Shown piece by piece: positions 1 to 8,124 of a DNA stretch of 64,000 nt (its first letter is position 1; each line of letters begins with the position of its first letter). The stretch is from DAIOEK01 sp963721445 (GTDB lineage: Bacteria > Chloroflexota > Anaerolineae > Anaerolineales > Anaerolineaceae): assembly GCA_963721445.1 (NCBI GenBank), contig CAVRIZ010000005.1:682001-746000 (forward strand), in the 5' to 3' direction. Under the pieces are notes generated by a model. It did no database searches, was not told the origin of the DNA, and was given only the letters and a program-made list of their open reading frames with translations. The position numbers were made by a program, and so were the translations under genes.

Positions 1-186
1 GACGGCGATACGCTCTTAACCGGACCCGTGGTTGACCAGGCCGCGTTGCATGGTTTGCTCAAAAAAGTGCGTGATTTAGGCATGCCATTGGTCTCAGTTC
101 GTCCTCTCGGACCCGGCCCCTCGAATACTCTCCCCCTTCGGGGACTTCGCGGGACTGGCCAGGCGGATCGGTCAGATGTCAAATAG
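1..186 (+). CDS. 3' end of an unidentified protein (truncated by window edge)
   Basis: The first reading frame is open from base 1 to a TAG at 184-186 and gives 61 residues. The segment GPVVDQAALHGLLKKVRDLG followed by MPLVSV resembles a short C-terminal phrase that I recall at the end of many hypothetical proteins of Anaerolineae and related genomes, where it forms a helix-strand after a variable body. The remaining 28 residues (Pro, Gly and Arg rich) look like an unstructured tail and do not resemble the usual ending. The body of the protein lies outside the window, so no function can be assigned. Confidence 0.5.
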   Translation, partial: DGDTLLTGPVVDQAALHGLLKKVRDLGMPLVSVRPLGPGPSNTLPLRGLRGTGQADRSDVK

Positions 187-332
187 TAAATGGATAGAGC
201 TACTTGGAAAGGAGGTTTGCCTTTGATAACATTCCCAGCCCATTTCAACCCCCGGTAAACGGGTGGCGACCACAATTTTATTCAAGTCCAAATTAATGAA
301 ACCCATCCTTATCGTTCAAGAAGGAGATAAAA

Positions 333-734
333 ATGAATACAAACAAAGAGACCGCAAGAAATCTGTTGGATGTGAGAATAATCCTTGCAGTACTATGGGT
401 AGCTGGAATGTTAAGTAGTTTAAATGGGGATACGTACCGCTTATCTGCGGCTACCGGACCTATCGGAGTAAACCCTAAATGGTTGTCGGTGTTCGCGGCG
501 GTGATAGTGGGTCACGTTTTTATGAGTGTCTTGACCCTGACATTGAAGTCTCCCGTGAGTCGTTGGGCAAACCGCATTATGGGCATATTCTATGCGGTTA
601 TTACTCTTGTTTATTGGGTTATGGGTCTTGTATCGCGATCTGCTGGTTATGAGCTAGTTTGGGCCACAGGCCAACTTGTGTTTGCCTTACTGGTTGTTTG
701 GTACGCTTGGAAATGGACTAACCCTGAAGGTTAG
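333..734 (+). CDS. Small four-helix membrane protein, DUF6326-like (copy 1)
   Basis: The 133-residue product has four hydrophobic segments (about residues 12-30, 50-70, 80-100 and 108-128) with short loops. It shares with the product at 1768-2130 the order of segments, a GD-x-x-R motif after helix 1 (GDTYRL here, GDVLRI there), a P-V/Q-S-V/-SRW-N loop and a final YAWKW/YAWNW. The two are clearly paralogues, and both resemble the DUF6326 family of small integral membrane proteins of unknown function. The ATG at 333 follows a strong AAGGAG ribosome-binding site 7 bases upstream. The gene is followed by an alcohol dehydrogenase 43 bases downstream, which the second paralogue then follows by 4 bases, so the three are probably one transcript. 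Confidence 0.75.
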   Translation: MNTNKETARNLLDVRIILAVLWVAGMLSSLNGDTYRLSAATGPIGVNPKWLSVFAAVIVGHVFMSVLTLTLKSPVSRWANRIMGIFYAVITLVYWVMGLVSRSAGYELVWATGQLVFALLVVWYAWKWTNPEG

Positions 735-776
735 CCCTGATTTATGATGCCGGTCAAAAGAATTAGGAGAAAAACC

Positions 777-1763
777 ATGAAAGCGATTGTATACACAAAA
801 TATGGACCGCCAGATGTTCTTCGTCTCGAAGAAGTGAAAAAGCCTGCCTTCAATGAAGATCAAGTGCTGGTAAAAGTCCACGCAGCATCCATCAATGCAG
901 GGGATTGGCATTTGCTGACTGCCGACCCTTTCCCCTTGCGTCTGACGGGCGTTGGGCTTTTCAAACCTAGGAACACTATCCTCGGCGCTGACATTGCAGG
1001 GTGCGTTGAAGCAGTTGGCAGAAACGTCAAACAGTTTCAGCCAGGGGATGCGGTGTTTGGAGATATTTTTGGGCTTGGCAGTGGCAGTTTTGCCGAATAT
1101 GTTTCTGTTCCTGAAAGCGCTCTGGCGCTAAAGCCGTCCAATGTTTCATTTGAGGAAGCTGCGGCTGCACCCGTGGCAGCCGTCACTGCCCTGCAAGGCT
1201 TGCGCGATCAGGGGCATATTCAGCCCGGGCAAAAAGTTCTGATCAACGGGGCGTCTGGCGGGGTGGGGACGTGTGCGGTACAGATTGCCAAGGCGTTTGG
1301 ATCGGAAGTGACTGCCGTGTGCAGCACCCGGAATTTGGAGATAGCGCACTCGATCGGCGCAGACCACGTCATTGACTACACCATAGAGGATTTCACCCAA
1401 AATGGACAGCAGTATGATCTCATCCTTGCGGTGAATGGCTATCATCCGCTTTCCGCGTACAAGCGTGCTTTAACTCCCCAGGGCATTTACGTTTTCGTAG
1501 GAGGATTACCAAACCAAATATTCCAGTCACTCTTCCTTGGACCTTTAATGTCAAAAAGCAATGGCAGAAAAATGACAAGCAAAATGAAAAAAGCAAATCA
1601 AAAAGATTTGCTTTTCATAAGAGATCTTTTGGAAGGCGGAAAGATCAGACCGGTTATTGATGAATGCTACCCGTTAAGTAAAACGGCTGAAGCTTTTCGG
1701 TATTTTGAAAAAGGTCACGCCCGAGGCAAAGTGGTCATCACAATCGCGGAACAGGAGAAATAA
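777..1763 (+). CDS. NAD(P)-dependent alcohol dehydrogenase, zinc-free MDR family
   Basis: This is a 328-residue medium-chain dehydrogenase/reductase of the quinone-oxidoreductase-like branch. An N-terminal GroES-like domain (about residues 1-125, with the typical NAGDWH stretch) precedes a Rossmann domain whose nucleotide-binding motif is GASGGVGTCAVQIAK near residue 155. The cysteines and histidine that bind catalytic or structural zinc in true alcohol dehydrogenases are missing, so it probably reduces quinones, enones or aldehydes with NAD(P)H. I chose the ATG at 777 because AGGAG lies 7 bases upstream and the product then begins MKAIVYTKYG, the normal family start; an in-frame ATG at 744 has no such site. 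It sits between two DUF6326-like genes, an arrangement that suggests the three proteins act together, though the substrate is unknown. Confidence 0.9.
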   Translation: MKAIVYTKYGPPDVLRLEEVKKPAFNEDQVLVKVHAASINAGDWHLLTADPFPLRLTGVGLFKPRNTILGADIAGCVEAVGRNVKQFQPGDAVFGDIFGLGSGSFAEYVSVPESALALKPSNVSFEEAAAAPVAAVTALQGLRDQGHIQPGQKVLINGASGGVGTCAVQIAKAFGSEVTAVCSTRNLEIAHSIGADHVIDYTIEDFTQNGQQYDLILAVNGYHPLSAYKRALTPQGIYVFVGGLPNQIFQSLFLGPLMSKSNGRKMTSKMKKANQKDLLFIRDLLEGGKIRPVIDECYPLSKTAEAFRYFEKGHARGKVVITIAEQEK

Positions 1764-1767
1764 GACA

Positions 1768-2130
1768 ATGGATATAAAAATTCTTCTATCTGCAACCTGG
1801 GTAGTTGCCACGCTAATTTATCTTTATGGTGATGTTTTGCGCATCTGCAGCGGCGACTTGGCAAAAAAACCGATGGCCGACAAGAATTTAAACCAGTTCG
1901 TTTGGCTGGGGATCGCGGTTCTGATGTTGACGCCCATCCTGATGGTTTTCCTGCCTCTGGTAATGCCCCAGTCTGTGAGTCGCTGGGTGAATATCATCGT
2001 GGCCGCTTTCTTTTTCCTATTCAACCTGGTTGGCCTGCCCACCTACGCATCCTTATATGACAAATTCTTGATCGCCGTCGGCATGGGATTCAATGTGGTC
2101 ACAATTCTGTATGCATGGAATTGGAGTTGA
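1768..2130 (+). CDS. Small four-helix membrane protein, DUF6326-like (copy 2)
   Basis: This 120-residue protein begins MDIKILLSATWVVATLIYLY and has four hydrophobic segments; the GDVLRI motif after helix 1 and the SRWVN loop before helix 3 match the family and the paralogue at 333-734. The ATG at 1768 lies 4 bases after the stop codon of the dehydrogenase, with AGGAGAAATAAG just upstream serving as the ribosome-binding site inside the end of that gene. Longer in-frame starts would run into the dehydrogenase and lack a site. Membrane location is clear; function is unknown. Confidence 0.8.
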   Translation: MDIKILLSATWVVATLIYLYGDVLRICSGDLAKKPMADKNLNQFVWLGIAVLMLTPILMVFLPLVMPQSVSRWVNIIVAAFFFLFNLVGLPTYASLYDKFLIAVGMGFNVVTILYAWNWS

Positions 2131-2258
2131 ATTGTTGAAGGGATTGGTTGGGTTTCACCCATTTTACTCACAGGTGTTTGATATATGAGCTCCTTAACTT
2201 ACAATTGAAGAGTAGGCACCTTGAGTATCTCAACTCAGCTGTAAAACAGGAAAATTCA

Positions 2259-3324
2259 ATGCAGAAAATTGTTCCCCTCATAATGATATCGATGTTCCTG
2301 GCTGCATGTTCAGTCAAACCACCCCTGATGGCAACGGAACCTTTCGCGACGGGCATTCCTCCAGCAAATATACCGAACCCTGCCTCGGTGTATTGCGATC
2401 AACATGGAAACAAACTTGAGATTCAAACTGCGGGCGATGGCAGCCAGTCTGGACTGTGTGTTTTTCCTGATGGCCAGACATGCGAAGAATGGGCATATTT
2501 CAGGGGTGAGTGTGGTCCCACCGCACAAACAATCTCAGATAATGCCATGAATGCCATTGTCACAGAAGCGGTATCTACTCCGAACGGGTCCAGTAATGCT
2601 GGTGTGAAGGTGACATTTATCGGTAATGCAGGCTTTATGATCACCACGAGCCACAAGAAGATTCTCAATTGACGCACTGTTCCAGGGATGGGAACACGAA
2701 TATCTCCTCCCTGAAAACATCCAAACCGCATTGGCACTCACCCAACCCCCATTCGACAATGTCGACTTGATCTTGGTCTCACACAGTCACCGCGATCATT
2801 TTAGCCGCAGCCTCGTTCAGCAGCATTTGGAAAACGATCCAAATTCCGCTTTCGCTTCTCAATCTACGATCTCTTCACTGTTTTCAGCGTTGCCAAACCA
2901 GATCATAGGTCTTGATCCGGCACCAGGGGAACCTGTGCAAATGGACTTGGACGGAATTCACGTAGAGGCTTTAGCCCTCTCGCACGGTTCAGGTCAACCC
3001 ACCAACATTGGTTTTTTGATCACCGTCGACGGCATCAAATTTTTATTTACGGGCGATATTGATATTAATCAGATCAATTATGCGGAATTCCGGGCTTATG
3101 GACTGCCGGAAGAAAACATAAATATCGCATTTATACAGCATTTCTACCTCACAGATGATGCGACCGACCAACGATTTGTTAAGGAGGGGATTGGGGCAAA
3201 ATACATCATTCCGATTCACTACTTTTACACCAACCCACCCCTGAATCGAAAGACTGTATTAAGCAACTATCCGGATGCGATATTCTTTGACAGGGAATTA
3301 TCAAGCTGGGTGATGCCTGAGTAG
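2259..3324 (+). pseudogene. Lipoprotein with DUF333 domain fused to UlaG-like metallo-beta-lactamase fold, frameshifted
   Basis: The start at 2259 gives a lipoprotein signal (MQKIVPLIMISMFLAACS, lipobox L-A-A-C). Residues about 34-66 match the DUF333 module (NPASVYC, then G-x-CVFPDG-x-x-C-x-EW). The chain then enters a metallo-beta-lactamase fold with VTFIGNAGFMITT and stops at 2670-2672 after KKILN. The following frame continues exactly where the family would, with IDALFQGWE, the metal-binding motif HSHRDH, a later FTGDID and a PIHYFY segment, ending at 3324. Removing one A near 2667 joins KKIL to IDALF and gives a 354-residue protein. The joined protein would be an outer-face lipoprotein with a UlaG-like hydrolase domain. 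It may be a real pseudogene or a sequencing insertion. Confidence 0.8.
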
Positions 3325-3762
3325 CATGTCGGGTGGGTAGCTCGAAGAGCACGCTATGTGTGAGTACAAACGCGATCATCACGCTTTTGTGGCCCCCGAG
3401 ACTTAACCAGATGAATGGGGTTTCCGAAACCAAACATTCAATATCACAGCCAAGCATGTATTGTTCCTAATGCCTGTGGAATATTAATATTAACCCCACT
3501 ATCATCAATACCTACCAACTTTGAATAGATCTTCACAATAGATATTATTCAATCGGATCACAAACGGTATTTGTTCCGACGGCTAAGCATCTCTGCGAGA
3601 CCTATTCTATCAAAGTTTGCTTCGATAATTCAGAATAATTCCTGCCATAATTGATTTAGAAAGAAGAATATTTCGATTCTATTCAAAGCAGACAAGCATT
3701 TTGTCTGTCGAGGTGTCTCAATTATGGTATGTCTCGATGGGAACCACTGACTTCATAAAACA
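3325..3762. other. Intergenic region without a recognisable gene
   Basis: About 440 bases of AT-rich sequence lie between the frameshifted hydrolase gene and the tRNA terminator. I see no start codon with a ribosome-binding site followed by a sensible open frame on either strand, no terminator right after 3324, and no repeat. Several long A/T runs make it look like relaxed spacer. Confidence 0.5.
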
Positions 3763-3786
3763 AAAGACACTCTTCCGAGTGTCTTT
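3763..3786 (-). terminator. Intrinsic terminator of the tRNA-fMet gene
   Basis: A perfect 10-bp stem (3763-3772 with 3777-3786) closes a four-base TTCC loop. On the minus strand it is followed by TTTTGTTTTA. It lies 7 bases beyond the 3' end of the tRNA gene. Confidence 0.85.
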
Positions 3787-3793
3787 GATTTAG

Positions 3794-3865
3794 TAGCGGG
3801 GCTAGGATTCGAACCTAGGACCTCCGGGTTATGAGCCCGACGAGCTGCCACTGCTCTACCCCGCA
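3794..3865 (-). tRNA. Initiator tRNA-fMet (anticodon CAT)
   Basis: The minus strand folds into a complete 72-base cloverleaf without an encoded CCA. The acceptor stem is TGCGGGG/CCCCGCT with discriminator A, the D arm is GAGC/GCTC with a 7-base loop, and the T arm is CTAGG/CCTAG around TTCGAAT. The anticodon loop CTCATAA gives CAT. Initiator features are visible: three G-C pairs at the base of the anticodon stem (GGG/CCC), an A11-T24 pair in the D stem, and an unpaired 1-72 position. That mismatch is T-T rather than the usual C-A. The gene stands alone with its own promoter and terminator. Confidence 0.95.
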
Positions 3866-3876
3866 TCAAGAGCCCA

Positions 3877-3905
3877 ATAATACCATGCCCCACATCCTCC
3901 GTCAA
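3877..3905 (-). promoter_or_regulatory. Sigma-70 promoter of tRNA-fMet
   Basis: On the minus strand TTGACG (3900-3905) and TATTAT (3877-3882) are separated by exactly 17 bases. The expected start of transcription is near 3870, about 5 bases before the mature tRNA end at 3865. Confidence 0.85.
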
Positions 3906-3944
3906 GGCACAGCCTGCGATATAATTCTTCTTGGAGGATACCCC

Positions 3945-5048
3945 ATGAACCCGATCCGCTTCCAGACCCTCATCAGAGGTCTCAAAGAATCCAAATTCGC
4001 TGCCATCGCCCTCAATCCCGGAGCGACGCTCACTTACCTGACCGGTTTCTCTTTTCACCTCATGGAAAGACCAACGGTATTGCTTCTTGCCCGTAATGGA
4101 GAAGCGGCGATCATCCTTCCAGACTTGGAAACCGGTAAATTGGACGGGACTGGATTGCGGGGGTTTTCATTTGGAGATAACCCTGCTGAGCGATTGAAAG
4201 CCTTCCAGGAAGCATGCGCCTACCTTCATCTGGATCAGGGTATGATCGGTATTGAATCGACCCGCTTCCGCTTTTTAGAAATGGAGTATCTCCATTCCGC
4301 CCTTCCGAACTCTACCTTTGAGTCGGCAGATAGCCTTCTTTCCTCTCTTCGGGTAAGGAAAGACAATCAGGAAGTGGGATCGATGCATAAAGCGGTTGAG
4401 ATAGCGGAGCAAGCCTTAACCGACACACTTCCCATGATCTGTCCTGGGAGAACGGAACGTGAGATCGCGTCTGAATTGACAATCAATTTAATGCGAGCCG
4501 GGTGCGATACCGAGCTTCCCTTCCAACCGATTGTTTCCAGTGGACCCAACAGCGCGAATCCGCATGCGAGCCCATCAGAACGGACCCTTCAGAATGGAGA
4601 CCTGGTCGTTATCGATTGGGGGGCTGCCTATAATGGCTACTTCTCTGATCTCACCCGAACTCTGGCGGTTGGCGAGATCGAGCCCGAGTTCCAACGGATC
4701 TACGAGATCGTCAGGCAGGCCAATGCATCTGCCAGAGCCGTTGCCAGACCGGGTATCTCCGCCGGCATGGTGGACAAAGCTGCCAGAAATGTCATTGCTG
4801 CGGCTGGATATGGCGCTTATTTCACACACCGTGTCGGACATGGACTGGGTATGGAAGCGCACGAAGAACCATATATGTTCCAGGAAAACGAATACAGCCT
4901 GGAACCGGGAAATACATTTACCATTGAACCGGGTATCTATCTTCCAGGTCGGGGTGGGGTTCGTATTGAAGATGATATAGTGATCACGGACGATGGATCA
5001 GAAAGCTTGAGCACTTTCAACCGGACGTTGATCACCGTCGGGGAATAG
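3945..5048 (+). CDS. M24 family metallopeptidase (Xaa-Pro aminopeptidase-like)
   Basis: The 367-residue product has an N-terminal creatinase-type domain (residues 1-130) and a C-terminal pita-bread catalytic domain. All five metal ligands expected in M24 peptidases are present: D224 (in IDWGAAY), D235 (in FSDLTRT), H299 (in RVGHGLG), E328 (in TIEPGIY) and E342 (in RIEDD). It should cleave the N-terminal residue from peptides with proline in position 2 and act in the cytoplasm, as no signal peptide is seen. The ATG at 3945 has GGAGG 10 bases upstream, and a TATAAT box lies at 3920-3925, which overlaps any longer reading frame and so supports this start. An MFS transporter follows 23 bases downstream. 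Confidence 0.92.
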   Translation: MNPIRFQTLIRGLKESKFAAIALNPGATLTYLTGFSFHLMERPTVLLLARNGEAAIILPDLETGKLDGTGLRGFSFGDNPAERLKAFQEACAYLHLDQGMIGIESTRFRFLEMEYLHSALPNSTFESADSLLSSLRVRKDNQEVGSMHKAVEIAEQALTDTLPMICPGRTEREIASELTINLMRAGCDTELPFQPIVSSGPNSANPHASPSERTLQNGDLVVIDWGAAYNGYFSDLTRTLAVGEIEPEFQRIYEIVRQANASARAVARPGISAGMVDKAARNVIAAAGYGAYFTHRVGHGLGMEAHEEPYMFQENEYSLEPGNTFTIEPGIYLPGRGGVRIEDDIVITDDGSESLSTFNRTLITVGE

Positions 5049-5071
5049 TTCCCACAATACAGGCAAATGAT

Positions 5072-6232
5072 ATGACAAGGGATCTGTTTTTGATGGCTGC
5101 ATCCCTGTTCACCTGGGGCATCGGTGAAGGGATGTTCTTCTATTTCCAACCCATCTACCTGCAGAAGTTGGGAGCGAGTCCGATTGGCATTGGCAGCGTT
5201 CTGGGTGCAATTGGATTGATCATGGCTTTCACTCAATTGCCTGCCGGCTATCTGGCGGACCGATTCGGGCGGCGTCCATTGATCTGGGTTTCCTGGGTCA
5301 CTGGCTGTCTTGCCACGTTGCTCATGGCCGCTGCGAATACCTTAAATATATTCATCATTGGTATCCTTCTGTATGGGTTTACCGGCTTTGTCATGCCGCC
5401 GATGAACAGCTATATCACACATGCCCGGGGAACCTGGTCTGTGGCACGCGCGCTGACTTTTGGCTCCGCGGCCTACAATCTGGGGGCGGTAGCCGGACCA
5501 ATTATGGGTGGCTGGGTGGCGGATGCCTATAGCCTAAAGGCAATTTATGGTGTTTCTTTCGTGGTCTTTGTTGTCTCCACCATCGTCATCTTCTTCATTT
5601 CCCGCCAGCCGGTGGAAGTCCATCCACAACAACAACCTCGCAGTAATCTGATCAAGAATTCCCGGTTTATGGGGTTGCTCGGGATTATCTGCTTCGTCAT
5701 ATTTGCTACGTACCTTCCCCAACCTCTGGCACCAAACTTTCTACAAAATGAACGTGGTATTTCCTTGAGCACGATCGGTATTCTCGGATCGATCGGTTGT
5801 CTGGGGAATGCTGTTTTGGTGTTCACTCTTGGCAGCATGAAGACAAGGAAAGGATACCTCATCGGACAGGTAGCGGTACTGGCGTTCTCAATGATTTTAT
5901 GGTTGGGAACCGGATTGCCCTGGTTTATGGTCGGCTATTTCCTGTTAGGTGGTTTTAAAGCGGTCAGGGCACTATCCCTGGCTCTCGTCCGACCCTTGAT
6001 CCATGCATCGCAGATGGGAATGGCCTATGGTTTGATCGATACAGTAACATCCTTCGCGATCATTCTTTCACCCACTCTGGCAGGATTTCTCTATCAATTC
6101 AATCCCCCGAGCATCTTCTCCACATCGGCAATATTGATCTGCATTTCCTTATTGGTCAGCTTTGTTGTCATTCCAAAGGGTACAGTTGAACCTGAGGAAT
6201 TATTGATCACCCCCGAACGAAATCTGGAATGA
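5072..6232 (+). CDS. MFS transporter
   Basis: The 386-residue protein has about twelve hydrophobic segments, with the major-facilitator motif A (LADRFGRRP) in the loop between helices 2 and 3 and a longer cytoplasmic loop at its middle. A short gap after the M24 peptidase suggests the two are cotranscribed. Proteins of this size with an early G-E-G-x-FFYFQP segment are usually annotated as drug or metabolite exporters. I cannot assign a substrate. Confidence 0.88.
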   Translation: MTRDLFLMAASLFTWGIGEGMFFYFQPIYLQKLGASPIGIGSVLGAIGLIMAFTQLPAGYLADRFGRRPLIWVSWVTGCLATLLMAAANTLNIFIIGILLYGFTGFVMPPMNSYITHARGTWSVARALTFGSAAYNLGAVAGPIMGGWVADAYSLKAIYGVSFVVFVVSTIVIFFISRQPVEVHPQQQPRSNLIKNSRFMGLLGIICFVIFATYLPQPLAPNFLQNERGISLSTIGILGSIGCLGNAVLVFTLGSMKTRKGYLIGQVAVLAFSMILWLGTGLPWFMVGYFLLGGFKAVRALSLALVRPLIHASQMGMAYGLIDTVTSFAIILSPTLAGFLYQFNPPSIFSTSAILICISLLVSFVVIPKGTVEPEELLITPERNLE

Positions 6233-6291
6233 TCGCCTACAAATGAAAAGAACACCAGTTATTTACCTTTAATGGAATTAGAGACTAAACC

Positions 6292-6924
6292 ATGTCATTG
6301 AAAATTCAATCCTTCTTTCTGGGACCACTCCAGAATCGCACCATTCTGCTGGTCGATGAATCCACCCGAAAATGCATCATCGTTGATCCAGCTTCCGGGG
6401 TGGAAAAAGTTTTAACTCTCATAAAAAGCAACAATTATCAATTGGATCAGGTATTGATCACCCATGCACATTTTGACCATATCGCCGGGGTTGCAAACGT
6501 ATTCCATGCCTTTCCAGGTGGGGTACCGGTGCACATGCACCCCCTCGATTTTCCCCTTTGGGAAGCTGGCGGCGGAGCCAGGGAATTCGGTTATGTTGTG
6601 GACACCAATTTTCGACTGGAAGCTGATTTGGATAAGAAAACATCCATCAAGCTCGGAGATGATCTGATAAATGTGCGGTTCACACCCGGTCACACACCCG
6701 GGCATGTTATATTCCATTTGCCAGAATCAAAAGTTGCACTGGTAGGTGATCTAATTTTCCATCTTGGAGTAGGTAGAACTGATTTTCCGGGTGGGGATGG
6801 TCGAAAGCTGATTCAAAGCATCAACATGCAAATCCTCACCCTCCCGGATGAGACCATACTCTACCCGGGGCATGGTCCTGAGACAACCGTCGGGTTTGAA
6901 AGAGATAACAATCCTTTCCTGTAG
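6292..6924 (+). CDS. MBL-fold metallo-hydrolase, glyoxalase II-like
   Basis: The 210-residue protein carries the full set of binuclear metal motifs of the glyoxalase II group: T-H58-A-H60-F-D62-H63, HTPGH near residue 136, GDLIF near 153 and YPGHGPET near the C terminus. The central GVGRTDFPGGD segment is typical of the small bacterial hydroxyacylglutathione-hydrolase-like proteins. These hydrolyse thioesters, but many members have unknown physiological substrates. No signal peptide is present. It is convergent with the PD40 lipoprotein gene 16 bases downstream, with no clear terminator between them. Confidence 0.9.
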   Translation: MSLKIQSFFLGPLQNRTILLVDESTRKCIIVDPASGVEKVLTLIKSNNYQLDQVLITHAHFDHIAGVANVFHAFPGGVPVHMHPLDFPLWEAGGGAREFGYVVDTNFRLEADLDKKTSIKLGDDLINVRFTPGHTPGHVIFHLPESKVALVGDLIFHLGVGRTDFPGGDGRKLIQSINMQILTLPDETILYPGHGPETTVGFERDNNPFL

Positions 6925-6940
6925 CCTGGTTCGTACTCTG

Positions 6941-8002
6941 TTATTGGGTTGTTGCCCAGACGGCATCAAAGGGCGAATGATAGAGGTCATTGTTACTGCT
7001 ATCGGTTAATTGAGTCTCCCCACTGCCGTCAAGGTTGATACTGAATAACTCAAATCCTTGACCGCCCGAATAATGTCTCTGGGAGCTGAAGATCAATTGT
7101 GTCCCATCCGGGTTCCAGGCTGGATGTTTACTGTACCCTCCACATCCTTCCGGATTCTCTGTCACCTGCTTCATCCCTGAGCCATCTTTTTTCATAACAT
7201 AGACTTCGAATTTGCAACCTGCCGGTTCGCCATCAAAGGCGATCATCTCCCCATCCGGTGACCAGACCGGGTTGTGAAGTGGGCCACCCTTTACCAGTTG
7301 AAAATCGCTTCCATCCGGGTGGGCGGTGTAGATCCCGGCTTTCATTCCTCCACCGAAGCAGGAAAAAACTATCCAATCGCCGTCAGGCGACCAATCTGGA
7401 TACTTGCAGTTCACTTTCTCAATTCCCGGAAATTCGATTATGCTGGGCTCAGAAGCACCTATCCCCAAAATATAAAGGTTCGTTCCGTCTTTATACTCAG
7501 ACGAATAAACAATGAATTTTGCGTCGGGTGAAAATGCCGGAAAATGTTCATCTTCCTTGGTATAAGTAAGCTGCGTTTGTTCAGACCCGTCAGCATTCAT
7601 GCTGAAGATATCGTTGTTACCTTCCCTATCAGAAATGAAGACAATCTTTTCGCCATCTGGTGACCAATTCGGGTCATAATCGTCACCACGAGCATTGGTA
7701 ATGCAGACAATTCCACTGCCATCAGGATTCATAAGGAAAATCTCGCGGCTGGATCCGGGTACGCACCAGCCCGTCGCGACAAAAGCAATCGGAGGAATTT
7801 CTCCATCGGACGTGACAGTTGTCTCCTCTTGGGAAACTGATGTGACCTGAGGCGGTATTTGTGTGCTGGCTTTCGAGGGGAGTTCCGGGAAGGTGGTGAT
7901 TCGGCGGGGGATACTTGTCGGTTTATCTGGCCCAAATGGCGATACTCTACAACTGAGGCTGATGATGGATAGTACCAGAAACATCGCAATCGCCTTTTTC
8001 AT
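6941..8002 (-). CDS. TolB/PD40-like beta-propeller lipoprotein
   Basis: The 353-residue product begins with a lipoprotein signal (MKKAIAMFLVLSIISLSC), then a Ser/Thr/Pro-rich linker to about residue 65. After it come five or six repeats with the core N-WSPDG-E-K/W-I-F/V, the PD40 signature of TolB-like propellers; examples are DPNWSPDGEKIVFISDREGN and NPVWSPDGEMIAFDGE. It should sit on the outer face of the membrane and bind a partner or ligand; no enzymatic motif is seen. Another protein of the same general type is encoded at 60197-61658. A candidate promoter with a palindromic spacer lies at 8081-8108. Confidence 0.88.
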   Translation of the reverse strand: MKKAIAMFLVLSIISLSCRVSPFGPDKPTSIPRRITTFPELPSKASTQIPPQVTSVSQEETTVTSDGEIPPIAFVATGWCVPGSSREIFLMNPDGSGIVCITNARGDDYDPNWSPDGEKIVFISDREGNNDIFSMNADGSEQTQLTYTKEDEHFPAFSPDAKFIVYSSEYKDGTNLYILGIGASEPSIIEFPGIEKVNCKYPDWSPDGDWIVFSCFGGGMKAGIYTAHPDGSDFQLVKGGPLHNPVWSPDGEMIAFDGEPAGCKFEVYVMKKDGSGMKQVTENPEGCGGYSKHPAWNPDGTQLIFSSQRHYSGGQGFELFSINLDGSGETQLTDSSNNDLYHSPFDAVWATTQ

Positions 8003-8080
8003 AGTCCCTCCCGAAAAGACAGATTCAGACGGTGCGAAGTATCTGGATGGATTCAGTCAGCGCAATGTAAACTTTTCTTC

Positions 8081-8108
8081 ATTATAGGTGGAGTTTCCAC
8101 CTGCACAA
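8081..8108 (-). promoter_or_regulatory. Candidate promoter with palindromic spacer, upstream of the PD40 lipoprotein
   Basis: On the minus strand TTGTGC (8103-8108) and TATAAT (8081-8086) are 16 bases apart. The spacer is almost wholly filled by a 7-bp inverted repeat, AGGTGGA-AAC-TCCACCT (8086-8102). An operator in this position would let a dimeric protein sit between the two hexamers. The same repeat could simply be the 3' hairpin of the methyltransferase mRNA, though no T-run follows it. Confidence 0.4.
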
Positions 8109-8124
8109 GGAGTAATTCGGCGTT

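Noticed and set aside
4531..4980. A 149-codon open frame inside the M24 peptidase gene
   Set aside because: It lies in another frame of a well-supported gene and its residues are biased as expected for a shadow frame.
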